Shown here: positions 15,913 to 25,403 of the stretch, piece after piece | How positions within the stretch are numbered: position 1 is the first letter of the stretch | Layout of the letters: each line of letters begins with the position of its first letter | Assembly (NCBI RefSeq): GCF_900177375.1 | Contig: NZ_FWZU01000005.1 | Location: 411,088 to 475,087, forward strand | Source: Desulfovibrio gilichinskyi | GTDB taxonomy: Bacteria; Desulfobacterota; Desulfovibrionia; Desulfovibrionales; Desulfovibrionaceae | Direction of reading: 5' to 3' | Length of the DNA stretch: 64,000 nucleotides | Notes under the pieces: generated by a model | The model's input: the letters and a program-made list of their open reading frames with translations, nothing else | Database searches by the model: none | Told to the model about the DNA's origin: nothing | Translations under genes and position numbers: made by a program

Positions 15913-18537
15913 CTAAACATGAATATCTGTTGCAGCCACTTCATCTCCTGAAAGGACCGTGGCTATTTTTTCAGCTCCGCCAGCTTCATCTCCATTCGAA
16001 TCGTACCAAAGGGTGTGGTCGGAATCGAAAACGAAATGGGCATCATTGTTTCCGAATGATCCGTTGGAACCATCATATGCAGAATCGAGATTTGTGAGCG
16101 TTTGGTTGGTAGAAGGATCAAAATCATTTCCGCTGAAACTGAAGTAATCTTGTCCGCTTTTGAAATCTTGGATTTGGTCTCCACCGTCGGAAAGTGATGT
16201 GTACTCAAGAACTGATGTTGCTGCGTTATTGAGGTTAAAGGTATCCATTCCTGCTCCGCCTTGGAATATTTCAGATCCGGCAATGGTCAGGCCATTGAAA
16301 GTATCATTGCCTGCTGACCCTATAATGTGCTGGATATTCGTGAAAGTATCCTTGAAAGTGAGTGGCCCATCGTCATGAGCGTTTCCAGCTCCTTCGGCTG
16401 TCATAGTAATGGTCATAGGGCTGCTCATTGATGAATAACTCAGCGTGTTAGTTCCGCCGGCACCATCATATGTATCATTTCCTGCACTTCCGTTGAATAT
16501 TTCATTACCAGAACTTCCGGTAATGTCGTCGGCAGAGTTGGTTCCGGTAAATCCTTCAATGTGCGAGAGGGTGTCCGTTCCGCCGCTATGGGCTACCGTA
16601 ATGTCGTTACCCTCTGAAACCGTGAATGTTACTCCGGTTGTAGAATGGGCATAGGAAACAGTATCAATGCCGCCTCCACCGTCGATTGTATTGTCACCGT
16701 CCATTCCTGCGAAATATTCATTACCGCAACTGCCTGTCATATGGTCAATTTCAGCTGTTCCTATGAACCCTTCAATGTGTGATAAAGTGTCTTCTCCACC
16801 ACTATGGGTGACAATAGTAGAGGTTTCACCCGCTGCGACAGTGAAAGTTATGCCGGTTGTAGAATGGGCATAGGAAACAGTATCAAATCCGTCACCGCCA
16901 TCAATCGTGTTAGATCCGTCCTCACCGAACAGTAGATCATTGCCGGCCAAGCCGTAAATGTTGTCGTCTCCGCCGTTACCATGGAGAATATTATCGCTGA
17001 CTGAACCTGTAATATTGTCCGCATGTGCAGAACCGATAACATTTTCAATGTTTTTTATGGACGATGAATATTGTTCAGACTCATTCTCGGTCATTATAAA
17101 GGCCATTTCGGAATCAAGATTTATATCCAAATGATAATTCGATCCAAGCATTTCATATTGAATCCAGTCTGATCCGCCCTTTCCATCAATAGTATCATTT
17201 CCAAGCAATCCTTCAAATCTGTTTTCATACTCGTCACCGAGCAGAGTATCATTGAAATTTGAACCGATAGCCCCTTCGATGCTGACCAGAGTATCATTTC
17301 CGTCAGCACCTGTTGCTATATGGTTAAGAATGTCTACAACAACACCCCCGGTTGCATCTGCGTATGAAACGAAGTCAATGTCTGTGCCGGAAGTTCCGCC
17401 GTCGAGGTAGTCATTTCCACGACCCCCGTTGAGCATATCTTCACCTGCTCCACCGTATAGAGTGTCGTTTCCGTCTTTCCCGTAAAGTTCGTCATCCCCT
17501 CCAAGGCCATAAATAATGTCAACGCCTGATGTACCTGTGAGGACGTTTGCATTATCATCTCCCGTGATAACATGAGTATCAGCACCTTCATTGGAGCTGT
17601 GAGTCTGACCTGTTTCTGTTTTTCTTTCTACTGGGTCAACAGGATCAAGCAGTGGATCCTGCACAGGCTCAGTGTATGGTTCTGGTGAATGGGGAGAAGT
17701 TGGCTCTGATGGAGGTTGTTCATGACCTGCCATTGCCATCATAGTCAGAATGACTGGAGCCCCTGTTTCCTGTCCGGGCAGCACCCCATTAGAACTGAGC
17801 AGCCCGCCTTCGCCTCCATCTGGAGTACCCTCTTGCTGGGGGCCGTCTCCATCATGATTCTGCGGGTCATCAGTCTGATCGTCCGGGGCGTCTTCGCCGT
17901 TATTGTTATGCTCGTCGTTAATTTCCTGTTCCTGCCTGATATTCTCGGGGGCTATTTCGCGGAATGTATTTAATTCCTGTAAAGACAAAGGGCGGACCGC
18001 GCTAAGTGCGCCGGATGCTGAAACGTCTACTATACCTTGCGGCTGTGCTATTTGGCGAATTGCGCCTGTGATATTACTTTGAACAATTAAAGCCTTTCCA
18101 CTGTGAATTTCTTCAACTCCGTGTTTTTCACTCTGCCCGGGAATTACTTCATGAACTGTAATGGTGCCGCGAATACCTATTGTGGCAAGTGGAGATCCTA
18201 CTTTAAATCTTTCCGGGTTTTGCTCGGCAATTTTTCCTGTGACTACGCGAAATGTTCCTTCGGTGATTTTTACTAACAGTTCTGAAGCAGAGCTGTCACT
18301 TGGGTCGTATGCGTAATCATCTAGAGTTATGCGGGAATTTGAACCTTGTGATAAAAGAGTGTCATCAATGAACCTTATTTCAACATTTCCAGCAGGCCCG
18401 GTGACGAGGTCCTCGCCTTCATATATATGACTTCCTGCTTCAAGCACGCGTGAACCTGCTTCAGATTCGGCATATGCTTGTCCTGTTAGTCCGGTAACTA
18501 CACCTATTTCGCTTGCGGATGGTTGAAGATCTGGCAT
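15913..18537 (-). CDS. FecR-domain RTX protein, probable type I secreted adhesin or surface protein
   Basis: An 874-aa predicted exported protein without a classical signal peptide. Residues about 35-175 form a FecR domain (LEAGSHIYEGEDLVTGP, GTIGIRGT-type core). An acidic Pro/Gly/Gln-rich linker (about 205-330) follows. From about 335 there are calcium-binding RTX nonapeptides (GGDDELYGKDGNDTLYGG and relatives), interleaved with two near-identical 72-73-residue units. The C-terminus ends in the aliphatic, acidic style of type I secretion signals (VAATDIHV). Calcium folding outside the cell and ABC-mediated secretion follow from the family. No transporter genes are adjacent. It stands alone, with an AT-rich 288-base gap upstream shared with a divergent kinase. 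Confidence 0.88.
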   Translation of the reverse strand: MPDLQPSASEIGVVTGLTGQAYAESEAGSRVLEAGSHIYEGEDLVTGPAGNVEIRFIDDTLLSQGSNSRITLDDYAYDPSDSSASELLVKITEGTFRVVTGKIAEQNPERFKVGSPLATIGIRGTITVHEVIPGQSEKHGVEEIHSGKALIVQSNITGAIRQIAQPQGIVDVSASGALSAVRPLSLQELNTFREIAPENIRQEQEINDEHNNNGEDAPDDQTDDPQNHDGDGPQQEGTPDGGEGGLLSSNGVLPGQETGAPVILTMMAMAGHEQPPSEPTSPHSPEPYTEPVQDPLLDPVDPVERKTETGQTHSSNEGADTHVITGDDNANVLTGTSGVDIIYGLGGDDELYGKDGNDTLYGGAGEDMLNGGRGNDYLDGGTSGTDIDFVSYADATGGVVVDILNHIATGADGNDTLVSIEGAIGSNFNDTLLGDEYENRFEGLLGNDTIDGKGGSDWIQYEMLGSNYHLDINLDSEMAFIMTENESEQYSSSIKNIENVIGSAHADNITGSVSDNILHGNGGDDNIYGLAGNDLLFGEDGSNTIDGGDGFDTVSYAHSTTGITFTVAAGETSTIVTHSGGEDTLSHIEGFIGTAEIDHMTGSCGNEYFAGMDGDNTIDGGGGIDTVSYAHSTTGVTFTVSEGNDITVAHSGGTDTLSHIEGFTGTNSADDITGSSGNEIFNGSAGNDTYDGAGGTNTLSYSSMSSPMTITMTAEGAGNAHDDGPLTFKDTFTNIQHIIGSAGNDTFNGLTIAGSEIFQGGAGMDTFNLNNAATSVLEYTSLSDGGDQIQDFKSGQDYFSFSGNDFDPSTNQTLTNLDSAYDGSNGSFGNNDAHFVFDSDHTLWYDSNGDEAGGAEKIATVLSGDEVAATDIHV
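16477..16911 (-). repeat. Tandem repeat of a 216-219 bp coding unit in the RTX gene
   Basis: Two adjacent units encode 73 and 72 residues beginning NTIDGG and sharing DTVSYAHSTTG and DTLSHIEGF. At DNA level a stretch of over 30 bases is identical between 16634 and 16853 (offset 219). A third, diverged copy may follow (DTYDGAGGTNTLSYSS). This is recent intragenic duplication. Confidence 0.85.
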
Positions 18538-18825
18538 TGTTGTTCCAATTAAGCGGTTAAATTCGTTGATTTTTGGTTTAAAGATTAAACACTAGCAATA
18601 TATCAGTTTTAATAAAATATGTCATTTTTAAATAAATTTTAATTATTACTGCAAGATAGTATATAAATATAATGATTTTTTTTATTACTTGAAGACGCTT
18701 ATGGCTGATTTGAATTTAATTCATTCGTAATTGCTTGTGCGATGTTACTTGTCTTAGAACGTAAATATAGTGTAGTGTTCTACTACCAATTAAATGTTAT
18801 TTGTGCTGCTACGCCGGAGGAAGCA

Positions 18826-21144
18826 ATGGGATTTTTGAAAAAAAGTGCATCGCCAAATGGAAAATCTTCTGTATGGCTCAGAATTGCAATTCCCACCGTT
18901 GTTTCTCTTCTGTTGTTCAGTTTTGTTTTGTTTTTTGTGCAGATGCCTGCAGTAGAAGAAGCGATGCTTTCGCAGAAAAAGGCTTCTTTAAAGCACATGA
19001 CTCAGGTTGCAATAAGTTTGCTTGATCACATCCGCACTCAGGAAAAAGATGGTTTAATTACAGCCGAAGAGGCTAGAAAAAAGGGAACAGATATACTCCA
19101 GTCTTTACGCTTCGGCCCTGATAATAAGGACTATTTTTGGGTGATGGATTACTCTCCGCGAATGATCATGCATCCATACCGTCCGGAAATGAACGGGAAA
19201 GAATTGACTGATTATGTTGATTTACAGGGAAAGCATCTTTTCAGAGAAATGGCAAATGCGACTGAAACTACTGGTGAGGGGTTCGTTAATTACTATTGGC
19301 AGTGGAAAGATAAACCCGGCACAATTGCACCGAAGCTTTCATTTGTAAAAAAGTACGATCCTTGGCAGTGGATTATAGGTACCGGACTATATTTGGATGA
19401 TGTTGAAGCAGAGGTCGCAACCCAGAATAGACAACTTATTATGATGACTATTGGTATATTCGGTATACTTTTGCTGCTCTCAATATATTCGATAGTTCAA
19501 AGCAGAGAAGCAGGGAAGAAGCTTCAAGAAAGTGAAAATCTTTTTAAAGGCGTTTTCAACAACAGTTTTCAACTCATTGGCGTGCTTAGCTCAGAAGGTG
19601 TTCTATTAAAGGCAAACCGGACAGCCTTGAATGTTGTCGGATTAAGTGAAGATGACATTATAGGCAGTTATTGCTGGGATGCACCTTGGTGGAATTATTC
19701 TTCTGATGTGCAGGCGCATATGAAAGAGATGGTAAAAAAAGCCTCTCATGGCGAAGCCTGTAGAGATACAGCTATTCATTTAGATACGGATGGAAATACG
19801 CTTACTATTGATCTATCTGTTAAACCGGTTTTGGGTGTAAATGGAAAAGTCAATTTTATCATACTTGAAGGGCGTGATATTTCAGCACTGAAAGAAGCTG
19901 AGAAGCAACTTGCCATAAGCGAGGCCATGTTCAGGGGCGTTTTTGACCAGTCTTTGCATTTTATGGGAGTAATTTCTGCCGATGGAAACCTCATAGAGGT
20001 TAACAAAGCCGCTCTCAATATTATCAGTTCCTCCGGTGCAGGCGTTATAGGTAAACCGTTTTGGGAAGGGCCGTGGTGGCAGAACTCGAAGGACTTGATT
20101 CCAATGGTGAAAGATGCTGTTAAGCGTGCAGCCGAGGGCCAGACTATTCGTAGGCAGGCTATTACACATCCTTCGCCGTCTGGATTTATTTATGTGGATT
20201 TTTCATTGCATCCTGCATTCGGGCCTGACGGTAAACTGCTTTTCCTTATTGCGGAAGGAAGAGATATTACCGAGCTCAAAATGGTTCAGGATCAATTAAA
20301 ATCTTTAAATGAAGAGCTTGAGGTAAAAGTTGAAGAGCGAACTAAAGAACTGAGTGATTCTGTTAACCGTCTTGAAAGTGCTCAAAATCAATTGATTCAA
20401 TCAGAAAAAATGGCTGCACTCGGTGATCTTGTCGCAGGAGTCGCACATGAAATCAACACTCCTATAGGCATTAGTGTGACAAGTATCAGTTATATGGAAG
20501 AAAAGCTTAGGGAAATTGTTGAGAAAGTTAAAAATGGAGAGCTTCGTAAATCTGATCTTGATAAGTTTATAGCAATTGCTGTGGAAGCTACAAAGTCCAG
20601 TATGCTTAATCTGCACAGGGCTGCTGAACTGATAGGAAATTTTAAGCAGGTTGCTGTTGATCAAACTTCCGGCCAAAAGCGCAAAATAAATTTACATGAA
20701 TATCTTGATGAAATATTACTGAGTCTTCGTTCAAAATATAAGAGAACGCAGCACAAAATAACTATTACCTGTCCCGATGATCTTTTTCTTGATACCTGGC
20801 CCGGTGCATTCATGCAGATATTTTCAAATTTAATTATTAATTCGCTGCTGCATGGTTTTGACGGCGTGGAGGCAGGAAATATTGTTATAAGGGCTGAAGT
20901 GAATGATGAAAATCTTGTGCTGCACTATAGTGACGACGGTAACGGTATGGCAGAAGAAAACGTTTCCAAAATATTTGAACCGTTTTTTACTACCCGCAGA
21001 GGAAGCGGCGGAACAGGGCTTGGTATGAACATTGTTTATAGTCTTGTTACCAGTCGCCTTGGAGGTTCAATCAGTTGTACCAGCGGTCCCGGCCAAGGGA
21101 CTGCTTTTATCATCAAATTGCCGCTGAACATTATAGAAGTGTAA
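18826..21144 (+). CDS. Cache-PAS-PAS sensor histidine kinase
   Basis: A 772-aa membrane sensor. Helix 1 (about 16-40) and helix 2 (about 205-225) bracket a periplasmic single Cache domain with the motifs DYFWVMDYSPRMIMHPY and DPWQWIIGTGLY. Two PAS domains follow (about 240-355, 370-490), both with the pattern NSFQLIGVLSSEG or QSLHFMGVISADG. A coiled segment leads to His541 in VAGVAHEINTPIG. HATPase boxes are NLIINSLLHGF, DDGNGM, FEPFFTTRRG and GTGLGMNI. ATG 18826 is preceded by GGAGG at 5 bases, so I prefer it to the in-frame start at 18742. It likely senses a small organic ligand, as Cache domains do. No regulator gene adjoins it. Confidence 0.92.
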   Translation: MGFLKKSASPNGKSSVWLRIAIPTVVSLLLFSFVLFFVQMPAVEEAMLSQKKASLKHMTQVAISLLDHIRTQEKDGLITAEEARKKGTDILQSLRFGPDNKDYFWVMDYSPRMIMHPYRPEMNGKELTDYVDLQGKHLFREMANATETTGEGFVNYYWQWKDKPGTIAPKLSFVKKYDPWQWIIGTGLYLDDVEAEVATQNRQLIMMTIGIFGILLLLSIYSIVQSREAGKKLQESENLFKGVFNNSFQLIGVLSSEGVLLKANRTALNVVGLSEDDIIGSYCWDAPWWNYSSDVQAHMKEMVKKASHGEACRDTAIHLDTDGNTLTIDLSVKPVLGVNGKVNFIILEGRDISALKEAEKQLAISEAMFRGVFDQSLHFMGVISADGNLIEVNKAALNIISSSGAGVIGKPFWEGPWWQNSKDLIPMVKDAVKRAAEGQTIRRQAITHPSPSGFIYVDFSLHPAFGPDGKLLFLIAEGRDITELKMVQDQLKSLNEELEVKVEERTKELSDSVNRLESAQNQLIQSEKMAALGDLVAGVAHEINTPIGISVTSISYMEEKLREIVEKVKNGELRKSDLDKFIAIAVEATKSSMLNLHRAAELIGNFKQVAVDQTSGQKRKINLHEYLDEILLSLRSKYKRTQHKITITCPDDLFLDTWPGAFMQIFSNLIINSLLHGFDGVEAGNIVIRAEVNDENLVLHYSDDGNGMAEENVSKIFEPFFTTRRGSGGTGLGMNIVYSLVTSRLGGSISCTSGPGQGTAFIIKLPLNIIEV

Positions 21145-21163
21145 TATTGATAGTTATCCACTC

Positions 21164-21255
21164 TTGACGGTTCGTTATTCGTAAATATCTTTTGCATACC
21201 GTGCTTGGTAAGCCCGGTTTTTGCTGCTTGTTATAAAACTAATCCGAAAAACCGG
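21164..21255 (+). promoter_or_regulatory. Promoter-like pair and inverted repeats upstream of htpX
   Basis: TTGACG (21164), a 16-base spacer and TATCTT (21186) resemble a sigma-70 promoter. Beyond it CCGGTTTTT (21214-21222) and AAAAACCGG (21247-21255) form an inverted repeat, and ATCCG/CGGAT pairs locally. This could be a leader structure or operator of the stress protease gene. Confidence 0.4.
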
Positions 21256-21311
21256 ATAAGCGTTGTTTATTGTGATATTTATTTGCTAAAAATCAGGAGG
21301 CTTTTCCCTAT

Positions 21312-22160
21312 ATGACCAGTCAGATTAAAACTTTTTTTCTTCTCGCCGCGCTAACCTCGATTATTCTTTTTCTAGGCGGCATGATGGGCGGGCGTACCGG
21401 TTTGATTATTGCTTTCGGTTTAGCTGTTTTTATGAATGTCGGCAGTTATTGGTATTCGGATAAAATTGTACTTAAAATGTACAAGGCAAGGCAGCTTTCA
21501 AGAAATGATGCTCCGCAAGTTTTTGCAATGGTTGAAGAACTAGCTGCCAATGCAGGTATCCCGGCTCCGAGATTATTTCTAGTTGATCAGGATTCACCTA
21601 ATGCGTTTGCCACCGGTAGAAATCCTGAAAATGCGGTTGTTGCTGTAACCAGCGGAATAATGCGTGTTCTTACACCTGAAGAATTGCGCGGGGTGCTTGC
21701 TCATGAAATCGGACATATTACAAATCATGATATTCTTATTCAGTCTGTTGCAGCTGTGCTTGCGGGAGCAATCATGATGGTTGCCAGTATGTTGAAATGG
21801 GGAGCTCTTTTCGGCTTCGGCGGCAGGGACGAAGACGGTCCCAGTCCGCTTGTAGTCATCGGGCTTGCTATTATAGCTCCTATTGCCGCAACTGTAATCC
21901 AGATGGCTATTTCACGCTCCAGAGAATACCTTGCCGACGCAACAGGTGCCAGAATTTCTCATTCTCCTAAATCCTTGGCTTCTGCCTTGTATAAGCTTGA
22001 TGCTGCAGCTCGCAACATCCCTATGGATGCCAACCCTGCTACTGAGAATATGTTTATTATCAATCCGTTTAACGGAGCAAGCATGTCTAAATGGTTTAGT
22101 ACGCATCCTTCCACTGAAGAACGTATCGCTAAGTTGATGGAAATGGACCGTAATCTTTAG
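21312..22160 (+). CDS. htpX: Membrane zinc metalloprotease HtpX
   Basis: Inner-membrane M48 protease acting in membrane-protein quality control. At 282 aa it has the usual length. Zinc ligands His131 and His135 lie in HEIGHITNHD, with the third ligand in SREYLADATGA. Two N-terminal helices (about 7-22 and 28-45) and two central ones (about 145-162, 175-195) match the family topology. AGGAGG stands about 11 bases before ATG 21312, slightly far. An HtrA-type protease follows after 13 bases, so the two form an envelope-stress pair. Confidence 0.95.
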   Translation: MTSQIKTFFLLAALTSIILFLGGMMGGRTGLIIAFGLAVFMNVGSYWYSDKIVLKMYKARQLSRNDAPQVFAMVEELAANAGIPAPRLFLVDQDSPNAFATGRNPENAVVAVTSGIMRVLTPEELRGVLAHEIGHITNHDILIQSVAAVLAGAIMMVASMLKWGALFGFGGRDEDGPSPLVVIGLAIIAPIAATVIQMAISRSREYLADATGARISHSPKSLASALYKLDAAARNIPMDANPATENMFIINPFNGASMSKWFSTHPSTEERIAKLMEMDRNL

Positions 22161-22173
22161 TTTTACGAAAGCT

Positions 22174-23538
22174 ATGAAGCATGTTCACAATAAATTAATT
22201 GTAACCTTTTTTGCTATAGTTGCTCTGGCCCATTTAGGTTTTATAACTGGAAATGGACATTGTGAGAACTTGCGGCTTACTCCTGTGGTCCGCGCTGTGC
22301 AGAAAACTTCCCCTGCTGTTGTAAACATAACTGTTGCACGGATTGTTGAACGTGGAGTTTCTCCATTTGCCCAGTTCTTTAAAAATGACCCTTTTGATAT
22401 GTTTCTTGAAGGAGGGGTTGGCGGGCCGACTCGCAAGTTCAGGGCATTAAGTACCGGGTCAGGCGTGATCATTAACGGACCGAGAGGGCTTGTGCTTACT
22501 AACGCGCATGTTCTAGCCGGAGGAAGTGATATTACGGTCAGGCTGATTAACGGCGACGAATTTAAGGCTGAAATTATCGGTTCTGATGCAGATTTTGATC
22601 TGGCTGTGTTGAAAATAAAAGGTGCCAACGGTTTGCCTCAGGTTCAGATGGGCGATTCTTCCGACATTTACATAGGGGAAACGGTTATCGCAATCGGTAA
22701 TCCCTTCGGCTATACGCACACAGTTACAACAGGAGTTGTTTCTGCTCTTAAGCGTACGGTTAAATCAGAAGACGGAGCTTTCACTGATTTTATACAAACC
22801 GATGCCGCAATTAATCCGGGTAACAGCGGCGGGCCGTTACTGAATATTCTCGGTGAACTTATCGGTATTAATACTGCGATGCAGGCCCATGCAGAAGGCA
22901 TCGGATTTGCCATCCCGATTAACAGGGCTAAACGAGTGGTAGAGGAACTTCTTGCTTCCGGGAAAGTTTCTCCTGTCTGGCTTGGACTGAGCGGGCAGGA
23001 CTTAGATCAGAGTTCCGCAAATTATTTCGGACTGGCTCGTGTTCACGGACTGCTTGTCAGTGAAGTTTATCGAGGTATGCCTGCCGCGCAGGCTGGGCTT
23101 GCTTCCGGTGATGTTATTTTAGCCGTGAACGGTATAGAGGTTGAAGATAAGGATGCTTATATATCATTATTGCGGGCGCAGACTCACAGTGATGATGTTG
23201 TTCTGGATGTTTTGCACAGAGGCAGGAAAGAAAAAATTAAAGTTCGCCCAACGTCTCTTGATCCGCAACAGCTTGAAAATTTCGCATGGTCAAAGTGGGG
23301 CATAAAAATAGGAAAAGACAGCCGGGGTAACGGCGTACTTGTTTCTGCCGTGCAAAAGGACAGTCCTGCCGCAAAGCTCGGCCTCCAGCCCGGGGATAAA
23401 ATCCATCAGATAGGGAATAGACGTCTTAAAATACCACAGGATTTTCTTGATTCATTCTTGCGCTATCGTTTAAACCGTAAGGTTTTGATGGAAGTTCAGC
23501 GTGGCAGAAATTTTTACCACGTGAAGCTTAATTCGTAA
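22174..23538 (+). CDS. HtrA/DegP-family periplasmic serine protease
   Basis: A 454-aa exported protease/chaperone. A signal-like hydrophobic segment (about 8-25) ends near GNGHC. The catalytic triad is His112 (LTNAHVL), Asp142 (DFDLAVLKI) and Ser218 (GNSGGPLLN). Two PDZ domains follow (about 260-345 and 365-450). FGLARVHGLLVSEVY marks the first and NGVLVSAVQKDSPAAKLGL the second. It is 13 bases after htpX, with which it is probably cotranscribed. A role in degrading misfolded envelope proteins follows from the family. It converges on thpR without a visible terminator. Confidence 0.93.
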   Translation: MKHVHNKLIVTFFAIVALAHLGFITGNGHCENLRLTPVVRAVQKTSPAVVNITVARIVERGVSPFAQFFKNDPFDMFLEGGVGGPTRKFRALSTGSGVIINGPRGLVLTNAHVLAGGSDITVRLINGDEFKAEIIGSDADFDLAVLKIKGANGLPQVQMGDSSDIYIGETVIAIGNPFGYTHTVTTGVVSALKRTVKSEDGAFTDFIQTDAAINPGNSGGPLLNILGELIGINTAMQAHAEGIGFAIPINRAKRVVEELLASGKVSPVWLGLSGQDLDQSSANYFGLARVHGLLVSEVYRGMPAAQAGLASGDVILAVNGIEVEDKDAYISLLRAQTHSDDVVLDVLHRGRKEKIKVRPTSLDPQQLENFAWSKWGIKIGKDSRGNGVLVSAVQKDSPAAKLGLQPGDKIHQIGNRRLKIPQDFLDSFLRYRLNRKVLMEVQRGRNFYHVKLNS

Positions 23539-23554
23539 CCTGTGCGTCAATATT

Positions 23555-24121
23555 CTAATAAGCGTTCTGAGTATATGTCTTAAGTTTTGTGTAAATAGGT
23601 CCTGACGGTGTCAGTTCACTTTGATACAAAACTAATTCAGTTATTGTACATTCAGGAAGAGAAATCAGGCTGATTTTTCTCGCGAGCTCTATCCAATTGT
23701 CTTTTGCCTGTTTTTTTATTCTGCCTAAGGTCAGGTGAGCGTGATATGGTTTGGTGTTTTTGTCGAACCCAAGGTGTGCAAGGTTATTGTCCACTGCTGT
23801 GGCTGTATCGCATATCTCTTTGGAACCTTTAGTTAAGCCGATCCAGATAGTGCGCGGTTTTAACTGATCAGGGAAAAAACCACCCGGACCTGCGCCGACT
23901 TCAAACGACTTAAACGGAATCAGCTTTAAAACTGAATCGATTAATGGAATATCCGCTTCTGATATGTCTCCGAGAAATTTCAGAGTGAAGTGCATATTTA
24001 CAGGTTTTACCCATGCTACTTTGGACTGCAAGTTGTGATTTAACATTTCCGCTTTGTCAAAAAGAGCTTTTTCCCATTCCTTAGGAACGGGATGTGCAAT
24101 AAATGTTCGTATTTTTTGCAT
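23555..24121 (-). CDS. thpR: RNA 2',3'-cyclic phosphodiesterase
   Basis: A 2H-phosphoesterase of the LigT/ThpR type, 188 aa. Both HxTx motifs are present: HFTLKF (His44) and HLTLGRIK (His129). The 85-residue spacing and length match the family. It opens 2',3'-cyclic phosphate ends of RNA, and some members ligate tRNA halves in vitro. It is last in a minus-strand run (solute-binding protein, pncC, porin, thpR) with short gaps of 15-30 bases. The functional link with those genes is not obvious. Confidence 0.92.
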   Translation of the reverse strand: MQKIRTFIAHPVPKEWEKALFDKAEMLNHNLQSKVAWVKPVNMHFTLKFLGDISEADIPLIDSVLKLIPFKSFEVGAGPGGFFPDQLKPRTIWIGLTKGSKEICDTATAVDNNLAHLGFDKNTKPYHAHLTLGRIKKQAKDNWIELARKISLISLPECTITELVLYQSELTPSGPIYTKLKTYTQNAY

Positions 24122-24150
24122 GTTATTACAACCTGTTGATAATGTTATGA

Positions 24151-25389
24151 TCAGGGTGTGGAAAAAGTGAATAGGAATTTCAGCATTCCAAACACAATAT
24201 CATCATTACCATTATTTGCCAAAGGGTTCGATACATAAGTCAAATCCGGTACGATGGAAAAGTTATTGTTTATTTTAATCTGGTAGAAACTTTCGTAATG
24301 AAATTCTATATCATTGTTTATAGTATGCTTATTTCCTTGCACTCCGCCTGCTGCAACTCCCCATACATCGCCGTCTCTGCCGGCAATCGGTCCTTTCCAG
24401 TTGGTACCTGCCGACCAACTCCAGGTAATGTTGTTAACTGCGCTGTTAGCTTTTCCCACTCTAGCGAATACTCCGAAATCTTTGGTTAGATCCTGATCCA
24501 TGTTGAAAGCAATCGCCCAGTTGGCTGAGTCTCCGTTTCCATCAATACGCGGCTGTTTATAAGTGTTTGTCCAGCCGAAGAAGCGGTAGTTGCCTTGAAG
24601 GTCTCCAAACGTGGGGGAGTAGGTAAACTGCCCTCCAAAGAAAGGATCGTCAGTTAAACCGTCAAATCCCTGTTTATGTTCATCAGTAGGCAAGGCTGAT
24701 TTTGTCGAGGATTGTGCGAGGGCAGTAAATCTGAGTTCTTTAACCGGGCTGTACCCGGCAGCGATAATCGGGTGGTTTTCATCAATGGAATCGAATATCG
24801 GGTCGTTGTTAAAGATAGTGTTTGTAAACTGGAGGCGTGCATTTCCGGCAAAGCGGTTGTCGTCAAGAAAAGACTCAGGATCACTCCAGCCAAGGGTTAC
24901 AAAGATTTTTTTGTCAGCGAAATGCTGTGTGTAAAGAACATCTGAAATAGAAACCTGCCCACCCGCTGTTGTCCGGGTGTAAAGCGAGTTTAAAGGTGTG
25001 GCTACCATACCACGGCTTGAAGGGTTGCTGCCTGTATCCGACTGTCCTCCTTGCAACTGTATGAAAAGTTGTCCTTCTTCAATGGGCTGCCAATTTAATC
25101 TTAAGCGGGCTTTATATGCTCCGTAATTTCGCCCTTCCTTTTTGTCTCCTGCTATTCTTGAATCTGTATAACCCTGCCAGTAAGCAAGTACGTCTCCGTC
25201 TATGGTTAGCGGTCCTGTTGCATTTTGGACTTTGTCCCATGACTCTCGAAAGTCCTCCATGAAGCCTGTTTGCCGTGGCTCCGCCTGACCATGCAGGTTG
25301 AGGTGGTTATGCAGGCTGTTAGAAGTGTAAGCCAGACAGGTTCCGGGTATGAGCAGGAATAGGAGCAGTAAGGATGAGAATCTGATCAT
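24151..25389 (-). CDS. Outer-membrane beta-barrel porin, OprB-like
   Basis: A 412-aa exported protein. The signal peptide (residues 1-20) ends at TCLA. The mature part is rich in alternating Tyr/Phe/Trp and Gly strands, for example AYKARLRLNWQP and QLFIQLQGGQSDTG, and ends in a C-terminal aromatic strand (FGMLKFLFTFS). This fits a 16- or 18-strand porin; carbohydrate-selective OprB is the closest type I can name. GAGG lies 7 bases before ATG. The gap from pncC is 14 bases. The substrate is not evident. Confidence 0.72.
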   Translation of the reverse strand: MIRFSSLLLLFLLIPGTCLAYTSNSLHNHLNLHGQAEPRQTGFMEDFRESWDKVQNATGPLTIDGDVLAYWQGYTDSRIAGDKKEGRNYGAYKARLRLNWQPIEEGQLFIQLQGGQSDTGSNPSSRGMVATPLNSLYTRTTAGGQVSISDVLYTQHFADKKIFVTLGWSDPESFLDDNRFAGNARLQFTNTIFNNDPIFDSIDENHPIIAAGYSPVKELRFTALAQSSTKSALPTDEHKQGFDGLTDDPFFGGQFTYSPTFGDLQGNYRFFGWTNTYKQPRIDGNGDSANWAIAFNMDQDLTKDFGVFARVGKANSAVNNITWSWSAGTNWKGPIAGRDGDVWGVAAGGVQGNKHTINNDIEFHYESFYQIKINNNFSIVPDLTYVSNPLANNGNDDIVFGMLKFLFTFSTP

Positions 25390-25403
25390 TGAAAGCCCTC
25401 AGT

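Noticed and set aside
16477..17500. Regularly spaced repeats that might suggest a CRISPR array
   Set aside because: The repeats are in frame, encode RTX and flanking motifs, vary in sequence and have no spacers of uniform length.
16445..17973. Pro/Ser-rich plus-strand open frames opposite the RTX gene
   Set aside because: They are antisense images of Gly/Asp repeats; no independent evidence of coding.
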